A stretch of 64,000 bases of DNA from Microbacterium sp. SL75 (GCF_026625865.1 NZ_CP113067.1:744001-808000), one strand, 5' to 3'. Counted from the first letter of the stretch, positions 45,195 to 54,503 are shown. Numbers and translations are program-made. Notes: a model not told the origin generated them from the sequence alone.

Positions 45195-46232
45195 TCAGCG
45201 CGAGCGACGCGAGCCGGTGGGACGTACGGTCGGCGCCGAGTCGCGCACGATGAGTCGCGTGGGAAGGGGGGTGCTCTCGCTCACGGTGTCGGGGTCTTCG
45301 ACGGCCAGCAGCACCTTCTGCATGAGGATCTCTCCGAGGGCCGCGAAGTCCTGCCGCACCGTCGTCAGGGACGGGTAGAGGAATGCCGCCTCCGGGACAT
45401 CGTCGATGCCGACGACACCGACGTCCTCCGGCACGCGCAGCCCACGCTCGCGCAGAGCCGAGAGCACGCCGATCGCCATGTGGTCGTTGGCGACGAAGAT
45501 GCCCTCGCCCGGGGCGATGTCGGCCTCACCGGCGATGCGGTATCCGCTCTCGGCCGACCAGTCCCCGTGCACGAGGTCCATCGACTCGCTGCGCGAGGAC
45601 GCGAGCTCTTCGCGCCACCCGCGGATGCGCTCGACGGCGTCGGGGTTTCGAGCGGGGCCGGCGATGTGGCGGATCGGGCCGTAGCCCGCCTCGCGCAGGT
45701 GTCGTACCGCGCTCCGGGCCGCTCGGTACTGGTCGATGGCGACCAGGCGCGGGTGCGGCCGACTCGTCGTCGCCGACGCCACGACCGGGATGTCGAGGTC
45801 GAGGGCCTGCACGGATGCCAGCACCTCGGTGTCCACAACGATGAGCACGATGGCATCCACTCGCTGCTTCAAGAGCCCGTCGATGGCCGCTCTCACCGCC
45901 ACGGCGTCGCCCTGCGGGGAGCTGATGGCGTCGACGTTGTACCGCGCGGCGCGGGCCGCGAAGTTGAAGTTCATCGCGATCGACGAGGGGCCGTAGTCGA
46001 CGCTGCCCGGGGTGACGAGGCCGATGGTGCGGGTCCGGCGCGTGACGAGGGCCCGGGCGGCCGGCGACGGGCTGTACCGCAGCTGCGCGATGGCCTGCTC
46101 GACTCGCGCGCGCGTGGCCGGGCGCACGTTCGGCATGTTGTTCAGGACGCGCGAGACCGTCTGATGCGAGACGCCCGCCAGGCGGGCCACATCGAAGATG
46201 TTCGCCGTACGCGCCGCTTTGTCGTCAGCCAT
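45195..46232 (-). CDS. LacI-family regulator of the AGCGCT-operator regulon
   Basis: This 345-residue regulator has helix-turn-helix NIFDVARLAGVSHQTVSRVLNN and a GalR/LacI hinge with YSPSPAARALVTRRT. Its sensor domain includes VVASATTSRPHPRLVAIDQ, GIFVANDHMAIGVLSALRERG and VGVVGIDDVPEAAFLYPSLTTVRQ. The ATG at 46232 overlaps the end of the extra ATPase gene by 8 bp, so the two are co-translated. It is the obvious candidate to bind the three TGTTAGCGCTCACA-type sites at 45037, 47787 and 52688. The last few residues, RPTGSRRSR, are basic. Confidence 0.92.
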   Translation of the reverse strand: MADDKAARTANIFDVARLAGVSHQTVSRVLNNMPNVRPATRARVEQAIAQLRYSPSPAARALVTRRTRTIGLVTPGSVDYGPSSIAMNFNFAARAARYNVDAISSPQGDAVAVRAAIDGLLKQRVDAIVLIVVDTEVLASVQALDLDIPVVASATTSRPHPRLVAIDQYRAARSAVRHLREAGYGPIRHIAGPARNPDAVERIRGWREELASSRSESMDLVHGDWSAESGYRIAGEADIAPGEGIFVANDHMAIGVLSALRERGLRVPEDVGVVGIDDVPEAAFLYPSLTTVRQDFAALGEILMQKVLLAVEDPDTVSESTPLPTRLIVRDSAPTVRPTGSRRSR

Positions 46233-47772
46233 GGACCGCCTCACCGGGACTCTCGTGCCCCGCCACGAGAGCCAGGAGGGCATCGGGGGTGAGATCGACG
46301 GCGGGGACGATCTGCGCGAGGACTCCGTCTCGCATGACCGCCACCAAGTGCGCCACGCGCAGCACCTCGTCGAGCTCGGCCGAGATGTAGATGATCGAGA
46401 GCCCGTTGTCGGACAGCTCACCGACGAGCCGCTGGATCTCCGCCTTGGCGCCCACGTCGATGCCCCGCGTGGGCTCGTCCAGGACGATCACGCGGGGTGA
46501 GAGAGCGAGCAGGCGCGCGAGAAGCACTTTCTGCTGGTTGCCGCCCGACAGCGTCGAGACCGGGCGATCGATGTCGGCGGGGCGGATGTGCAAAGCCTCG
46601 ACCCAGCTGGTGGCCAGTTCGCGACGCCGCGCCGTGCTCATTCTCCGCAGCACTCCGCGCTGAGCCTGCAGCGCGAGGCTGATGTTGTCGAGGACGCTCA
46701 GGTCGCCGATGACGCCCTCGGTGCGACGGTTCTCGGACGAATAGGCGATCCGGCGACTCATGGCCTCACGCGGCGAACGGAATCGCGCCGACACACCATC
46801 GACGAGCACCTCGCCCGATCCCGGCTGGTCCACGCCGGTCAGCGCCCGGGCCAGCTCGCTTCGGCCGGAACCGAGAAGACCCGCGACCCCGATCACCTCC
46901 CCCTCGGCGAGATCGAGATCGGCCTCGCGCAGTCGGGAGCCGGCACTCAGGCCGCGTGCGCTGACGACAGCGGGACCCTCGCTGTCATCGACGGTGCGCT
47001 GGCCGAGGGGCGCGAGAACGTCCGCGGCGGCACCGAGCATCTTCTCCACGAGATCGATGCGCAACAGCTCCCTCGTGGCGTACTCACCGACGAGGTGGCC
47101 CCCACGCAGGACCGTGACGCGGTCGCAGATCTCGTAGACCTGGTCGAGGAAGTGCGAGACGAACACGACCGCGATGCCGGTGTCCTTCAGCTCGCGGATG
47201 ACCCGGAAGAGCTCGGCGACCTCGTCGGCGTCGAGGCTCGAGGTCGGCTCGTCGAGGACGAGCACCTTGACGTCGACCGAGACCGCGCGAGCGATGGCGA
47301 CGAGTTGCTGGATCGCCAGCGGATGCGAAGACAGGATCGAGGCCGGATCCACCTCGACACCCAGAGACGCCAGGGCGGATGTGGCCCGACGACGCATCGC
47401 GGCGTGGTCGATCATGCCCCACTTGCGGGGCTCGCGGCCGAGGGAGATGTTCTCGGCCACCGTGAGATTGGGGAGGAGATCGATCTCCTGGTAGACCGTC
47501 GAGATGCCGGCCGCCTGCGCCTCGGCGGGGGACGACAGTCGCACGGGCGCACCCTCGATGAGGATCTGGCCGCTGTCGAGGCGGAGGGCTCCGGTGATCG
47601 CCTTGATCAGCGTCGACTTGCCGGCACCGTTCTCGCCCATGAGCGAGTGGACCTCGCCGGCCTGCAGCCGGAAGTCGACGCCCGAGAGCGCCGACTCGAC
47701 GCCGAAACGCACCGACGCCCCGCGCACCTCGAGAAGGGGCGGGGCGACGGCGGCGGGCATGGGGTCAATCAT
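46225..47772 (-). CDS. Sugar ABC transporter ATPase, second copy
   Basis: This 515-residue protein is a fused double ATPase of the RbsA/YtfR type (CUT2). The first half has a Walker A GENGAGKST, LDEPTSSLD and switch VSHFLDQVYEICDRV. The second half has the degenerate Walker A GLLGSGRSE, the signature LSGGNQQK and LDEPTRGID. A complete ATPase of the same kind is already encoded at 49897, so this is a duplicate. It has its own upstream operator and is coupled to the LacI gene. The start could be the ATG at 47772 or 47760. Whether it serves the same permeases or others is not known. Confidence 0.9.
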   Translation of the reverse strand: MIDPMPAAVAPPLLEVRGASVRFGVESALSGVDFRLQAGEVHSLMGENGAGKSTLIKAITGALRLDSGQILIEGAPVRLSSPAEAQAAGISTVYQEIDLLPNLTVAENISLGREPRKWGMIDHAAMRRRATSALASLGVEVDPASILSSHPLAIQQLVAIARAVSVDVKVLVLDEPTSSLDADEVAELFRVIRELKDTGIAVVFVSHFLDQVYEICDRVTVLRGGHLVGEYATRELLRIDLVEKMLGAAADVLAPLGQRTVDDSEGPAVVSARGLSAGSRLREADLDLAEGEVIGVAGLLGSGRSELARALTGVDQPGSGEVLVDGVSARFRSPREAMSRRIAYSSENRRTEGVIGDLSVLDNISLALQAQRGVLRRMSTARRRELATSWVEALHIRPADIDRPVSTLSGGNQQKVLLARLLALSPRVIVLDEPTRGIDVGAKAEIQRLVGELSDNGLSIIYISAELDEVLRVAHLVAVMRDGVLAQIVPAVDLTPDALLALVAGHESPGEAVHG

Positions 47773-47786
47773 GCCCGCGTCGGGGC

Positions 47787-47800
47787 GAGAGCGCTAACAC
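47787..47800. promoter_or_regulatory. LacI operator upstream of the second ATPase
   Basis: GAGAGCGCTAACAC carries the AGCGCTAACA half of the operator at 45037 and 52688 in the opposite orientation. It lies 15 bp upstream of the second ATPase gene, in the 65-bp gap after the last permease gene. This implies a separate regulated transcript for the ATPase and LacI pair. Confidence 0.65.
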
Positions 47801-47837
47801 CGAGGCGGAGCGTGTTCCGCGCCGCCCCGGCCGGAAG

Positions 47838-48857
47838 TCAACGACTCAGGGCGGAGCGCGACACGATCACGCGCTGCACGACCACGAACAGCAGCAGCAG
47901 GGCGCCCACGGTGATGCGCGTCCAGGACTGTTCTGCTCCCGAGAAAGAGATGATCGTGCGGATCAGCCCGTAGACGAAGACGCCGATCATCGAGCCGAGG
48001 ACGAACCCGCTGCCTCCGGTCAGCAGCGTGCCGCCGATGACCACCGCGGCGATGGTGTCCAGCTCGGTGCCTACGCCGTTCAGGGGGTAGCCGGCGCCCG
48101 AGTACGCGGTCAGGACGATACCGGCCAGGCCCGCGCACACACCGCTGATGACGTAGACCGACAGCTTGGCACGGACGACGGGAAGGCCCATCAGGCGAGC
48201 CGACTGCTCGTTGCCGCCCACCGCGTAGACCGTGCGTCCGAAACGCGTGTAGCGCAGGACGAACGCGGCGAGCGCGACGGTCAGCAGCGCGATGATGCCG
48301 GTCGGGGTGATGTACCAGCCCGCGAACGAGAAGCGCGTCGACTGCAGCCACAGCAGCCCTTCGTTGTCGACCTTGATCGATTCGAGGCTGACGACGAAGG
48401 CCAGGCCGCGAGCGAGGAACATCCCGATCAGCGACGCGATGAAGGGCTGCACGTCGAAGAACTGCACCAGCACGCCGATCAGCAGGCCTATCGCCGCGCC
48501 GATAAGCACCATCGCGGGGATGGCGACCGCGACCGGGACGCCGTCGCCGAGCATCTTCGCGCACAGGATGCCGGTGAACGCCATCACGGCTCCCACCGAC
48601 AGATCGATGCCGCCGGTGAGGATGACGAAGGTCATGCCCACCGCGAGCACGAGCAGGTAGGCGTTGTCGAGCAGGATCGACGACATGATGCGGTTCAGCT
48701 GGAAGTTCGGGAAGTACCACATGGCCCCGGCGATCATCACGACGAGGATGACGACCGCGGCGAAGACGGGCACCCACGAGATGTGACGGCTGAGGAAGCG
48801 ACGGTACGAGACCGCGGGCGACGACGTCGAGCGTCGTTCTTCGGTGAGAGTGGCCAT
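47838..48857 (-). CDS. yjfF: Sugar ABC transporter permease, YjfF-type
   Basis: This 339-residue membrane protein of the CUT2 (ribose/galactofuranose) permease family has 8-10 transmembrane helices. It contains VGMTFVILTGGIDLSVGAVMAFTG and GAGYPLNGVGTELDTIAAVVIGGTLLTGG, close to YjfF of the E. coli galactofuranose importer. Its ATG overlaps the stop of the first permease as TGATG. The gene symbol is by family resemblance and operon order. Confidence 0.88.
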   Translation of the reverse strand: MATLTEERRSTSSPAVSYRRFLSRHISWVPVFAAVVILVVMIAGAMWYFPNFQLNRIMSSILLDNAYLLVLAVGMTFVILTGGIDLSVGAVMAFTGILCAKMLGDGVPVAVAIPAMVLIGAAIGLLIGVLVQFFDVQPFIASLIGMFLARGLAFVVSLESIKVDNEGLLWLQSTRFSFAGWYITPTGIIALLTVALAAFVLRYTRFGRTVYAVGGNEQSARLMGLPVVRAKLSVYVISGVCAGLAGIVLTAYSGAGYPLNGVGTELDTIAAVVIGGTLLTGGSGFVLGSMIGVFVYGLIRTIISFSGAEQSWTRITVGALLLLFVVVQRVIVSRSALSR

Positions 48858-49900
48858 CAGGACAGCACCTTTGCGTCAGGACGTCGGGTGATCGGACGGA
48901 GCGCGCTGCGCCCGGCCGTGTGGAAGTAGGCACGGAAGCGCTTCGACTGCAGCAGCACCACGATGAGCACCGCCGCGGCCATGAACACGGGGCTGACCGC
49001 GGGCGGAACACCGAGGAAGGTGATGGTGCTCTTCAGCGTCTGGATGGTGAAGACGCCCACGACGGTGCCGGCGAGGCTGAACTTTCCCCCCGCGAGCGAG
49101 GTACCGCCCAGAACGACCGCGAGGATGGCATCCAGTTCGATGTAGAGACCGGCGGCGTTGGCGTCGGCGGCCATGATGTTCGAGCTGTAGAGGATGCCCG
49201 CGATGCCCGCGAGGGCGCCGCTGGCGATGTAGGCCCCCCAGATGATGCCGCGCGAGCGGACACCCGCCAGGCGGCTGGCCTCGGGGTTGATGCCGACCGC
49301 CTCGGTCAGCATGCCGAGGGCCGTTCGCCGTTCGAGGATGCCGACGACGATCACCGCGAAGATCGCGACGAAGAACGCGAAGGGGAGGCCGAAAACGTAC
49401 CCGCCGGCGATGAACTTGTAGGGATCGCTGTTGATCGTGGTGATGAAGCCGCCCGTGATGAGCAGGGCGACCCCGCGTCCGGCGAGCATGAGCACCAGCG
49501 TCGCGATGATCGGCTGGATGCCGAGCACCGAGACGAGGAAGCCGTTCCAGACACCGAGGATCAGGGCGACGCCGACCGCTGCGGCGATCGCGGTGAAGAC
49601 CACCCCGAGGTTGCCGGGGTCGGGCGAGGCCTCGATGACGGTGAGCGCGACGGCCCCCGAGACGGCCATGATCGCGCCGACCGAGAGGTCGATGCCGCGA
49701 GTGGCGATGACCAGGGTCATCCCGAGGGCGACGAGCATGAGGGGCGCGCTGTTGCGCAGGATGTCGATCAGCGACCCGTAGAACTGACCGTTCTGCACCG
49801 TGATGCTCAGGAAGGACGGCCGCGAGATCGTGTTGATGGCGATGAGCGCGAGCAGAGCCGCGATCGGCCACACGAGGCGGTGGGTGAGGAATTTCTTCAT
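48857..49900 (-). CDS. ytfT: Sugar ABC transporter permease, YtfT-type
   Basis: This 347-residue CUT2 permease has PLMLVALGMTLVIATRGIDLSVGAIMA and ANAAGLYIELDAILAVVLGGTSLAGG, matching YtfT. It pairs with the YjfF-type permease to form a heterodimeric channel. The ATG overlaps the ATPase stop as ATGA. Confidence 0.9.
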   Translation of the reverse strand: MKKFLTHRLVWPIAALLALIAINTISRPSFLSITVQNGQFYGSLIDILRNSAPLMLVALGMTLVIATRGIDLSVGAIMAVSGAVALTVIEASPDPGNLGVVFTAIAAAVGVALILGVWNGFLVSVLGIQPIIATLVLMLAGRGVALLITGGFITTINSDPYKFIAGGYVFGLPFAFFVAIFAVIVVGILERRTALGMLTEAVGINPEASRLAGVRSRGIIWGAYIASGALAGIAGILYSSNIMAADANAAGLYIELDAILAVVLGGTSLAGGKFSLAGTVVGVFTIQTLKSTITFLGVPPAVSPVFMAAAVLIVVLLQSKRFRAYFHTAGRSALRPITRRPDAKVLS

Positions 49901-51507
49901 GCGATCTTCTCCCGATCGGACGACGGTGTCTCGGGTGCGGCGTGCGGCGTTTCGGCGGTCGCCGACTCGGATTGCCCCTCGGCGATGTAGGCCACGAGGG
50001 CGTCGAGGTCGACGTCTCGGGTGGCCAGTTCGCCGATCTTACGACGGTCGCGCAACACGGCCACGCGCTGCGCGAGGCGCAGGACCTCTTCGAGTTCGGA
50101 CGAGATGAAGATGACCGCGAGGCCCTTCTCGGCGAGCTCGGCGACCTTGCGTTGGATATCGGCCTTCGCACCGACGTCGATGCCGCGGGTGGGTTCGTCG
50201 AGGATGAGCAATTCGGGGGCGGTGGCGAGCCATCGTGCCAGCAGCACCTTCTGCTGGTTGCCGCCCGAGAGGTTTCGGATGAGGGCGTTGGGATCGGCCG
50301 GGCGCACGCCGAGGGCGGTGATGTACTCCTCGACGACCGCCTGCTTCTCGGCCGCGCTGATCTTGCGCAGCGCTCCCCGGCGGGCCTGGATGCCGAGCAC
50401 GATGTTCTCGGCGACGGTCAGGTCGCCGACGATGCCCTCGGCACGGCGGTCCTCGGACGAGAACGCGATGCCGCGGTCGAGAGCGTGACGGGGCGACCCG
50501 GTGCGCGCGCCCGAGCCGGACACCTGCACGGTGCCGTCGTCGGGCCGATCGGCGCCGGCGATCAGGCGGGCGAGTTCGGTGCGGCCGGAGCCCAGGAGCC
50601 CGGCCAGCCCCACGACCTCGCCCGGGTAGACGTCGAGGTCGACCGGCTCGAGGGCGTTCTTGCGCCCGAGCGACAGAGTGCGCAGCACCGGGGTTCCGGT
50701 GCGGTCGATCGGTCTCTCGGCACTGGCGGAGATCGCATCGAGCTCACCGAGCTCGCGGCCGATCATCTTCGCGACGAGCTGCTCGCGGCCGAGTTCGGCG
50801 ACGGGGTACTCCCCCACCAGGGTGCCGTTGCGCAGCACCGTGAGACGGTCGGAGATCTCGTAGATCTGGTCGAGGAAGTGCGAGACGAAGAGGATGGCCA
50901 CGCCGCGGTCGCGCAGATCCCGGATGACGCCGAACAGCTGCTCGACCTCCCCGCGGTCGAGGCTCGAGGTGGGCTCGTCGAGCACGAGGACCTTGGTGTC
51001 GACGACCATGGCGCGGCTGATCGCGACCAGCTGCTGCACGGCGATCGAGTGGCTGGCCAGGATCGATCGGGTATCGATATGCACGCCCAGCTCGGCGAGG
51101 TAGGTGGCGGCCGCGGCGTGCGTGGCCTTCCAGTCGACCATGCCGGCGCGACGGATCTCGTTGCCGAGCATGACGTTCTCACCGACGGTGAGGTTCTGGC
51201 AGAGGTTGACCTCTTGATAGACGGTGGCGATGCCCGCGGCCTGGGCGTCGGCGGTGGCGCGGAACTGACGCTCGGTCCCGCCGACGCGGATGACGCCTTC
51301 GTCGATCCCGTACACGCCGGTCAGGGCCTTGATGAGGGTGGACTTTCCGGCGCCGTTCTCTCCCATGAGGGAGTGCACTTCGCCGGCGTAGAGGGTGAAG
51401 TCCACGCCGTCGAGCGCCTTCACCCCGGGGAACTGGATGCTGATGCCGCGCATCGCGACCACGGCTGCCCGTTCGGCTGTCTGCACGGCGACCCGTTCGA
51501 ATGTCAT
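49897..51507 (-). CDS. ytfR: Sugar ABC transporter ATPase, YtfR-type
   Basis: This 536-residue fused double ATPase has Walker A GENGAGKST, the block ATVYQEVNLCQNLTVGENVMLG, LDEPTSSLD, a second domain with GLLGSGRTE, LSGGNQQK and LDEPTRGID. It is the energy module for the two permeases downstream. The ATG at 51507 follows AAAGCGATCGAC, a weak ribosome site; upstream in-frame codons fall in an intergenic hairpin and are unlikely to be translated. Confidence 0.92.
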   Translation of the reverse strand: MTFERVAVQTAERAAVVAMRGISIQFPGVKALDGVDFTLYAGEVHSLMGENGAGKSTLIKALTGVYGIDEGVIRVGGTERQFRATADAQAAGIATVYQEVNLCQNLTVGENVMLGNEIRRAGMVDWKATHAAAATYLAELGVHIDTRSILASHSIAVQQLVAISRAMVVDTKVLVLDEPTSSLDRGEVEQLFGVIRDLRDRGVAILFVSHFLDQIYEISDRLTVLRNGTLVGEYPVAELGREQLVAKMIGRELGELDAISASAERPIDRTGTPVLRTLSLGRKNALEPVDLDVYPGEVVGLAGLLGSGRTELARLIAGADRPDDGTVQVSGSGARTGSPRHALDRGIAFSSEDRRAEGIVGDLTVAENIVLGIQARRGALRKISAAEKQAVVEEYITALGVRPADPNALIRNLSGGNQQKVLLARWLATAPELLILDEPTRGIDVGAKADIQRKVAELAEKGLAVIFISSELEEVLRLAQRVAVLRDRRKIGELATRDVDLDALVAYIAEGQSESATAETPHAAPETPSSDREKIA

Positions 51508-51532
51508 TGTCGATCGCTTTCTCGGATCGGGA

Positions 51533-51566
51533 GCGTGCGGGGCCGGTGGATACCGACCCCGCACGC
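51533..51566 (-). promoter_or_regulatory. Intercistronic hairpin after the binding-protein gene
   Basis: GCGTGCGGGG (51533-51542) pairs with CCCCGCACGC (51557-51566), extended inside by CCGG/CCG. It lies between the YtfQ-type gene and the ATPase gene. Such hairpins commonly stabilise the binding-protein mRNA or partly terminate, so that the binding protein is made in excess. Confidence 0.65.
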
Positions 51567-51630
51567 CGGGGAGGATGTTCCGTCGATGCCGGGGTGTCGT
51601 CGAGGGGAGTCGACGACGGATCCCTGCGGA

Positions 51631-52614
51631 TCAGTAGGGGCGGCTGTCCAGGACCTTCTTGGCCTGCTCCTGGTCGAACGCCTGGTCCTCGACGATGTAG
51701 CTCTTGTCGACGGACTCGCCGGCCACGACCTTCTTCACGACCTCGGCGGTCTTCTCACCGAGGAGCGGGTTGCACTCGACGATGTAGTTGAACTCGCCGT
51801 TGGAGAGGGCGGTCATGCCGTCCTTCACCGCGTCGATGGTGACGATCTTGATGTCGGTGCCGGGCTTGAGGCCCGCGGCCTTGATCGCCTCGAGGGCGCC
51901 GAGGCCCATGTCGTCGTTGTGCGCGAAGAGCAGGTTGATCTGCGAGCCGTACTTCTGGAGGAAGCCCTCCATGACGGTCTTGCCGTCGGCGCGGGTGAAG
52001 TTGCCGGTCTGCGAGTCGAGCACCTTGATGTCGGTGCCCTTGATCGCCTCGTTGAAGCCGGTGGCGCGGTCGGTGGCGGCCGAGGAGCCCGTGGTGCCCT
52101 CGAGCACGACGAGGTTGGTCGGCGTCGAGCCGAAGTTCTCGGCGGCCCACTTGCCCGCGGTCTCGCCCTCCTGCTTGAAGTCGAGGCCGATCCAGCTCGC
52201 GTAGAGGTCGTCGGATGCCGAGACCGTGCGGTCTTCGAGGATCACCGGGATGTTGGCATCCTTCGCCTCCTTCAGGACGTCGTCCCAGCCGTCGCTCACG
52301 ATGGGGGCGAGCACGATGGCGTCGACACCCTGGTTGATGAAGCTGCGGACGGCGGCGATCTGCGCCTCGGGCTTGTTGTCGGCCGCGTTGAAGACGAGGT
52401 TGAAGCCGTTGGCCTCGCTGAACGCCTCTTTCATGGACTCGGTGTTGGCGCTGCGCCACCCGCTCTCGGAGCCGGTCTGGGCGAAGCCGACCGTGATCTT
52501 GTCGCCGCTGCCGCCACCGGCGTTTCCGCCGCCGCCCGCACCGGCACAGCCGGTCGCCGTGAACGCGATCGCGCCGACGAGCGCGATGCCCGCGATGATC
52601 TTGTTCGCCTTCAT
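51631..52614 (-). CDS. ytfQ: Sugar-binding lipoprotein, YtfQ-type
   Basis: This 327-residue substrate-binding protein has a signal peptide and a lipobox ATGC. It closely resembles the galactofuranose-binding protein YtfQ: VGFAQTGSESGWRSANTESM, AAVRSFINQGVDAIVLAPIV, WDDVLKEAKDANIPVILEDR, LEGTTGSSAATDRATGF and LLFAHNDDMGLGALEAIKAAG. Furanose sugars, galactofuranose or arabinofuranose, are plausible ligands; the neighbouring GH43 protein and shared operator favour arabinose. The ATG follows GAGGAGG by seven bases. Confidence 0.92.
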   Translation of the reverse strand: MKANKIIAGIALVGAIAFTATGCAGAGGGGNAGGGSGDKITVGFAQTGSESGWRSANTESMKEAFSEANGFNLVFNAADNKPEAQIAAVRSFINQGVDAIVLAPIVSDGWDDVLKEAKDANIPVILEDRTVSASDDLYASWIGLDFKQEGETAGKWAAENFGSTPTNLVVLEGTTGSSAATDRATGFNEAIKGTDIKVLDSQTGNFTRADGKTVMEGFLQKYGSQINLLFAHNDDMGLGALEAIKAAGLKPGTDIKIVTIDAVKDGMTALSNGEFNYIVECNPLLGEKTAEVVKKVVAGESVDKSYIVEDQAFDQEQAKKVLDSRPY

Positions 52615-52686
52615 GATGAAACCTCCTCGTTTCGCCGGCTCCGATGCCGGTCATGTGATGCAGCCCCTCGGGTGAGCCGTGTGTAA

Positions 52687-52717
52687 ATGTTAGCGCTCAC
52701 AGGTCGCGATGTGTCAA
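52687..52717 (-). promoter_or_regulatory. Promoter and LacI operator of the YtfQ-type operon
   Basis: On the minus strand a perfect -35 TTGACA (52717-52712) and a -10 TAACAT (52692-52687) are 19 nt apart. The operator TGTTAGCGCTCACA (52688-52701) lies between them and overlaps the -10, so a bound repressor would block polymerase. Confidence 0.8.
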
Positions 52718-52861
52718 GCAATTTCACGCCGCAGAAAATCACGGATCGATAAATGTGAAGCCTCACACCAGCGAGGGATCGCTCGGCGTGATCGCTGTCA
52801 GCGTTTCGTCGTGTTGCACCCCGCGGGCCCATCCGCCGCGGAAACGCCTACCGTCGTAGAC

Positions 52862-53425
52862 ATGACTTCGCTTCCGCACGGCGCCCCCGAGAGCACCCCC
52901 GCCATCGGCACCTCGGTCTCGGCGGACGACTTCAAGAGGGCGTTCCGCGGCCACCCCGGCGGCATCGCCGTCATCACCGCGTACGGCGAGAACGGCCCCG
53001 TCGCCCTCACCGCCTCGTCGGTGTCGTCGGTGAGCGCCGACCCGCCGCTGCTGATCTTCTCGGTGTCCGCGCTCTCGTCGGCGACGCCCACGATCGTCAC
53101 CGCCGACACGATCGTGGTGCACCTGCTCGACGCCGAAGACATCGCTCTCGCCCGCGCGGGAGCCACCAGCGGCCTCGACCGCTTCGCCGACACCTCCACC
53201 TGGTCGCGCCTGTCCACCGGCGAGCCCGTCTACCACGGCGTGCGCGCGTGGCTGCGGTGCAAGGTCGTCAGCCGGATGGATGCCGGCGGCTCCACCGTCA
53301 TCGCCGCTCAGGCCCTGCAGGTCGACGTCGAGCGCGATCTCGAGCCGGGCGAGCCGGGTGCGGCGCTGGTCTACCACAACCGCGCGTGGCACCGCCTCGG
53401 CGAGCACTCGCGCCTCGACGACTGA
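52862..53425 (+). CDS. Flavin reductase-domain protein
   Basis: This 187-residue protein has the flavin reductase-like FMN-binding fold. Characteristic pieces are FRGHPGGIAVITAYGENGPVALTASSVSSVSADPPLLIFSVS and RFADTSTWSRLSTGEPVY. Such proteins use NAD(P)H to reduce FMN, often for a monooxygenase partner; none is adjacent. The ATG lies seven bases after a -10-like TACCGT (52849-52854), and no ribosome site is present, so a leaderless mRNA is likely. It is divergent from the YtfQ-type operon. Confidence 0.85.
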   Translation: MTSLPHGAPESTPAIGTSVSADDFKRAFRGHPGGIAVITAYGENGPVALTASSVSSVSADPPLLIFSVSALSSATPTIVTADTIVVHLLDAEDIALARAGATSGLDRFADTSTWSRLSTGEPVYHGVRAWLRCKVVSRMDAGGSTVIAAQALQVDVERDLEPGEPGAALVYHNRAWHRLGEHSRLDD

Positions 53426-53497
53426 CCGCGCCGGGCGGCGCGTACGGCGGCGGGAATGGAACTGTGCGGGGGCTTCTGGACCGCCCGCGGGTGAGCA

Positions 53498-54385
53498 TCA
53501 GTGCGCGGCTGCGCCGCGTCGCGTCAGTCGCGAGATGCCGGTCACGACGCCCACGATGATGAGCCCCAGGATCAGCCCGAAGACAGCCGACATCGCGGTC
53601 TCGACGATCCACACCACCACGGGACCGGCGGCCTCGATCGCGTGCGTAACGAGATGGCCCACGTCGTAGGGTCCTGACCACAGCGTCTCGGCGAGGTTCT
53701 GCAGCACGAGGTGTCCACCGACCCACAGCATCGCGACGGTGCCGATCACGCTGATCACGCGGAAGACCGCGGGCATGGATGCCACGACCCGAGCACCGAA
53801 ACGACGGACGCCCCGCGACGGGCTCTTCATGAACCGCAGACCGATGTCGTCGATCTTCACCAGCAGCGCGACCGCGCCGTAGACGACCACCGTCATGGCC
53901 AGGCCGATGACGAGCAAGGCCCCCAGCGTCATCCAGATGCCGAAGTCGGGGTCGAGGCTCGACAGGGCGATGAGCATGATCTCGGTGCTGAGGATGAGGT
54001 CGGTGCGGACGGCACCGAGGACGAGCTTCTTCTCGTCGCGCGGCTCGTCGGCGCCGTGCTCGCCGTGACTGACGCCGAACCATTCGAGCACCTTCTCGGC
54101 ACCCTCGAAGCAGAGGAAGCCGCCGCCGATGATGAGGAGGTACGGCAGCACCCACGGCGCGAAGGCGGTGAGCAGGAGTGCGATCGGGATGATGATCACG
54201 TACTTGTTGATGATGCTGCCCAGCGCGATCTTCCAGACCACGGGCAGCTCGCGCGCGGGGGTGAGCCCCTGCACGTACTGCGGAGTCACGGCGGCGTCGT
54301 CGATCACGACCCCGGCGGTCTTCGCGCTGGCGCGCATGGCGGCGCTGAGGATGTCATCGACGACGGCGAGCAGACCGACCGACAT
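53498..54385 (-). CDS. DUF808 inner-membrane protein (YedI family)
   Basis: This 295-residue membrane protein belongs to the DUF808/YedI family. It starts MSVGLLAVVDDILSAAMRASAKTAGVVIDDAAVTPQYV, as family members do, and has about six hydrophobic helices. EKVLEWFGVSHGEHG and EKKLVLGAVRTDLILSTEIMLIAL are family blocks. The function is not known. It is convergent with the flavin reductase gene. Confidence 0.88.
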   Translation of the reverse strand: MSVGLLAVVDDILSAAMRASAKTAGVVIDDAAVTPQYVQGLTPARELPVVWKIALGSIINKYVIIIPIALLLTAFAPWVLPYLLIIGGGFLCFEGAEKVLEWFGVSHGEHGADEPRDEKKLVLGAVRTDLILSTEIMLIALSSLDPDFGIWMTLGALLVIGLAMTVVVYGAVALLVKIDDIGLRFMKSPSRGVRRFGARVVASMPAVFRVISVIGTVAMLWVGGHLVLQNLAETLWSGPYDVGHLVTHAIEAAGPVVVWIVETAMSAVFGLILGLIIVGVVTGISRLTRRGAAAH

Positions 54386-54493
54386 GCGCTTCTCCCGGGG
54401 GTGCGAGGGGCACGGCGCATGCGCACCGCAGGCACGACCCTATCGGGCCGGGGCGCCGCCTCGACGGGGGTGGCGCGCGGGGTCGCTTCGCGC

Positions 54494-54503
54494 GGGGGGG
54501 GGG
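54494..54503. repeat. Ten-base G homopolymer in an intergenic region
   Basis: A run of ten G lies 127 bp upstream of the molybdopterin oxidoreductase gene, in the gap between two divergent genes. Long homopolymers can slip and change promoter activity. No promoter boxes were recognised around it. Confidence 0.5.

Noticed and set aside
41307..46292. 1661-residue plus-strand reading frame
   Set aside because: It runs antisense to the double-GH43 gene and the LacI gene, both of which have clear domains. Such long open antisense frames arise from high GC.
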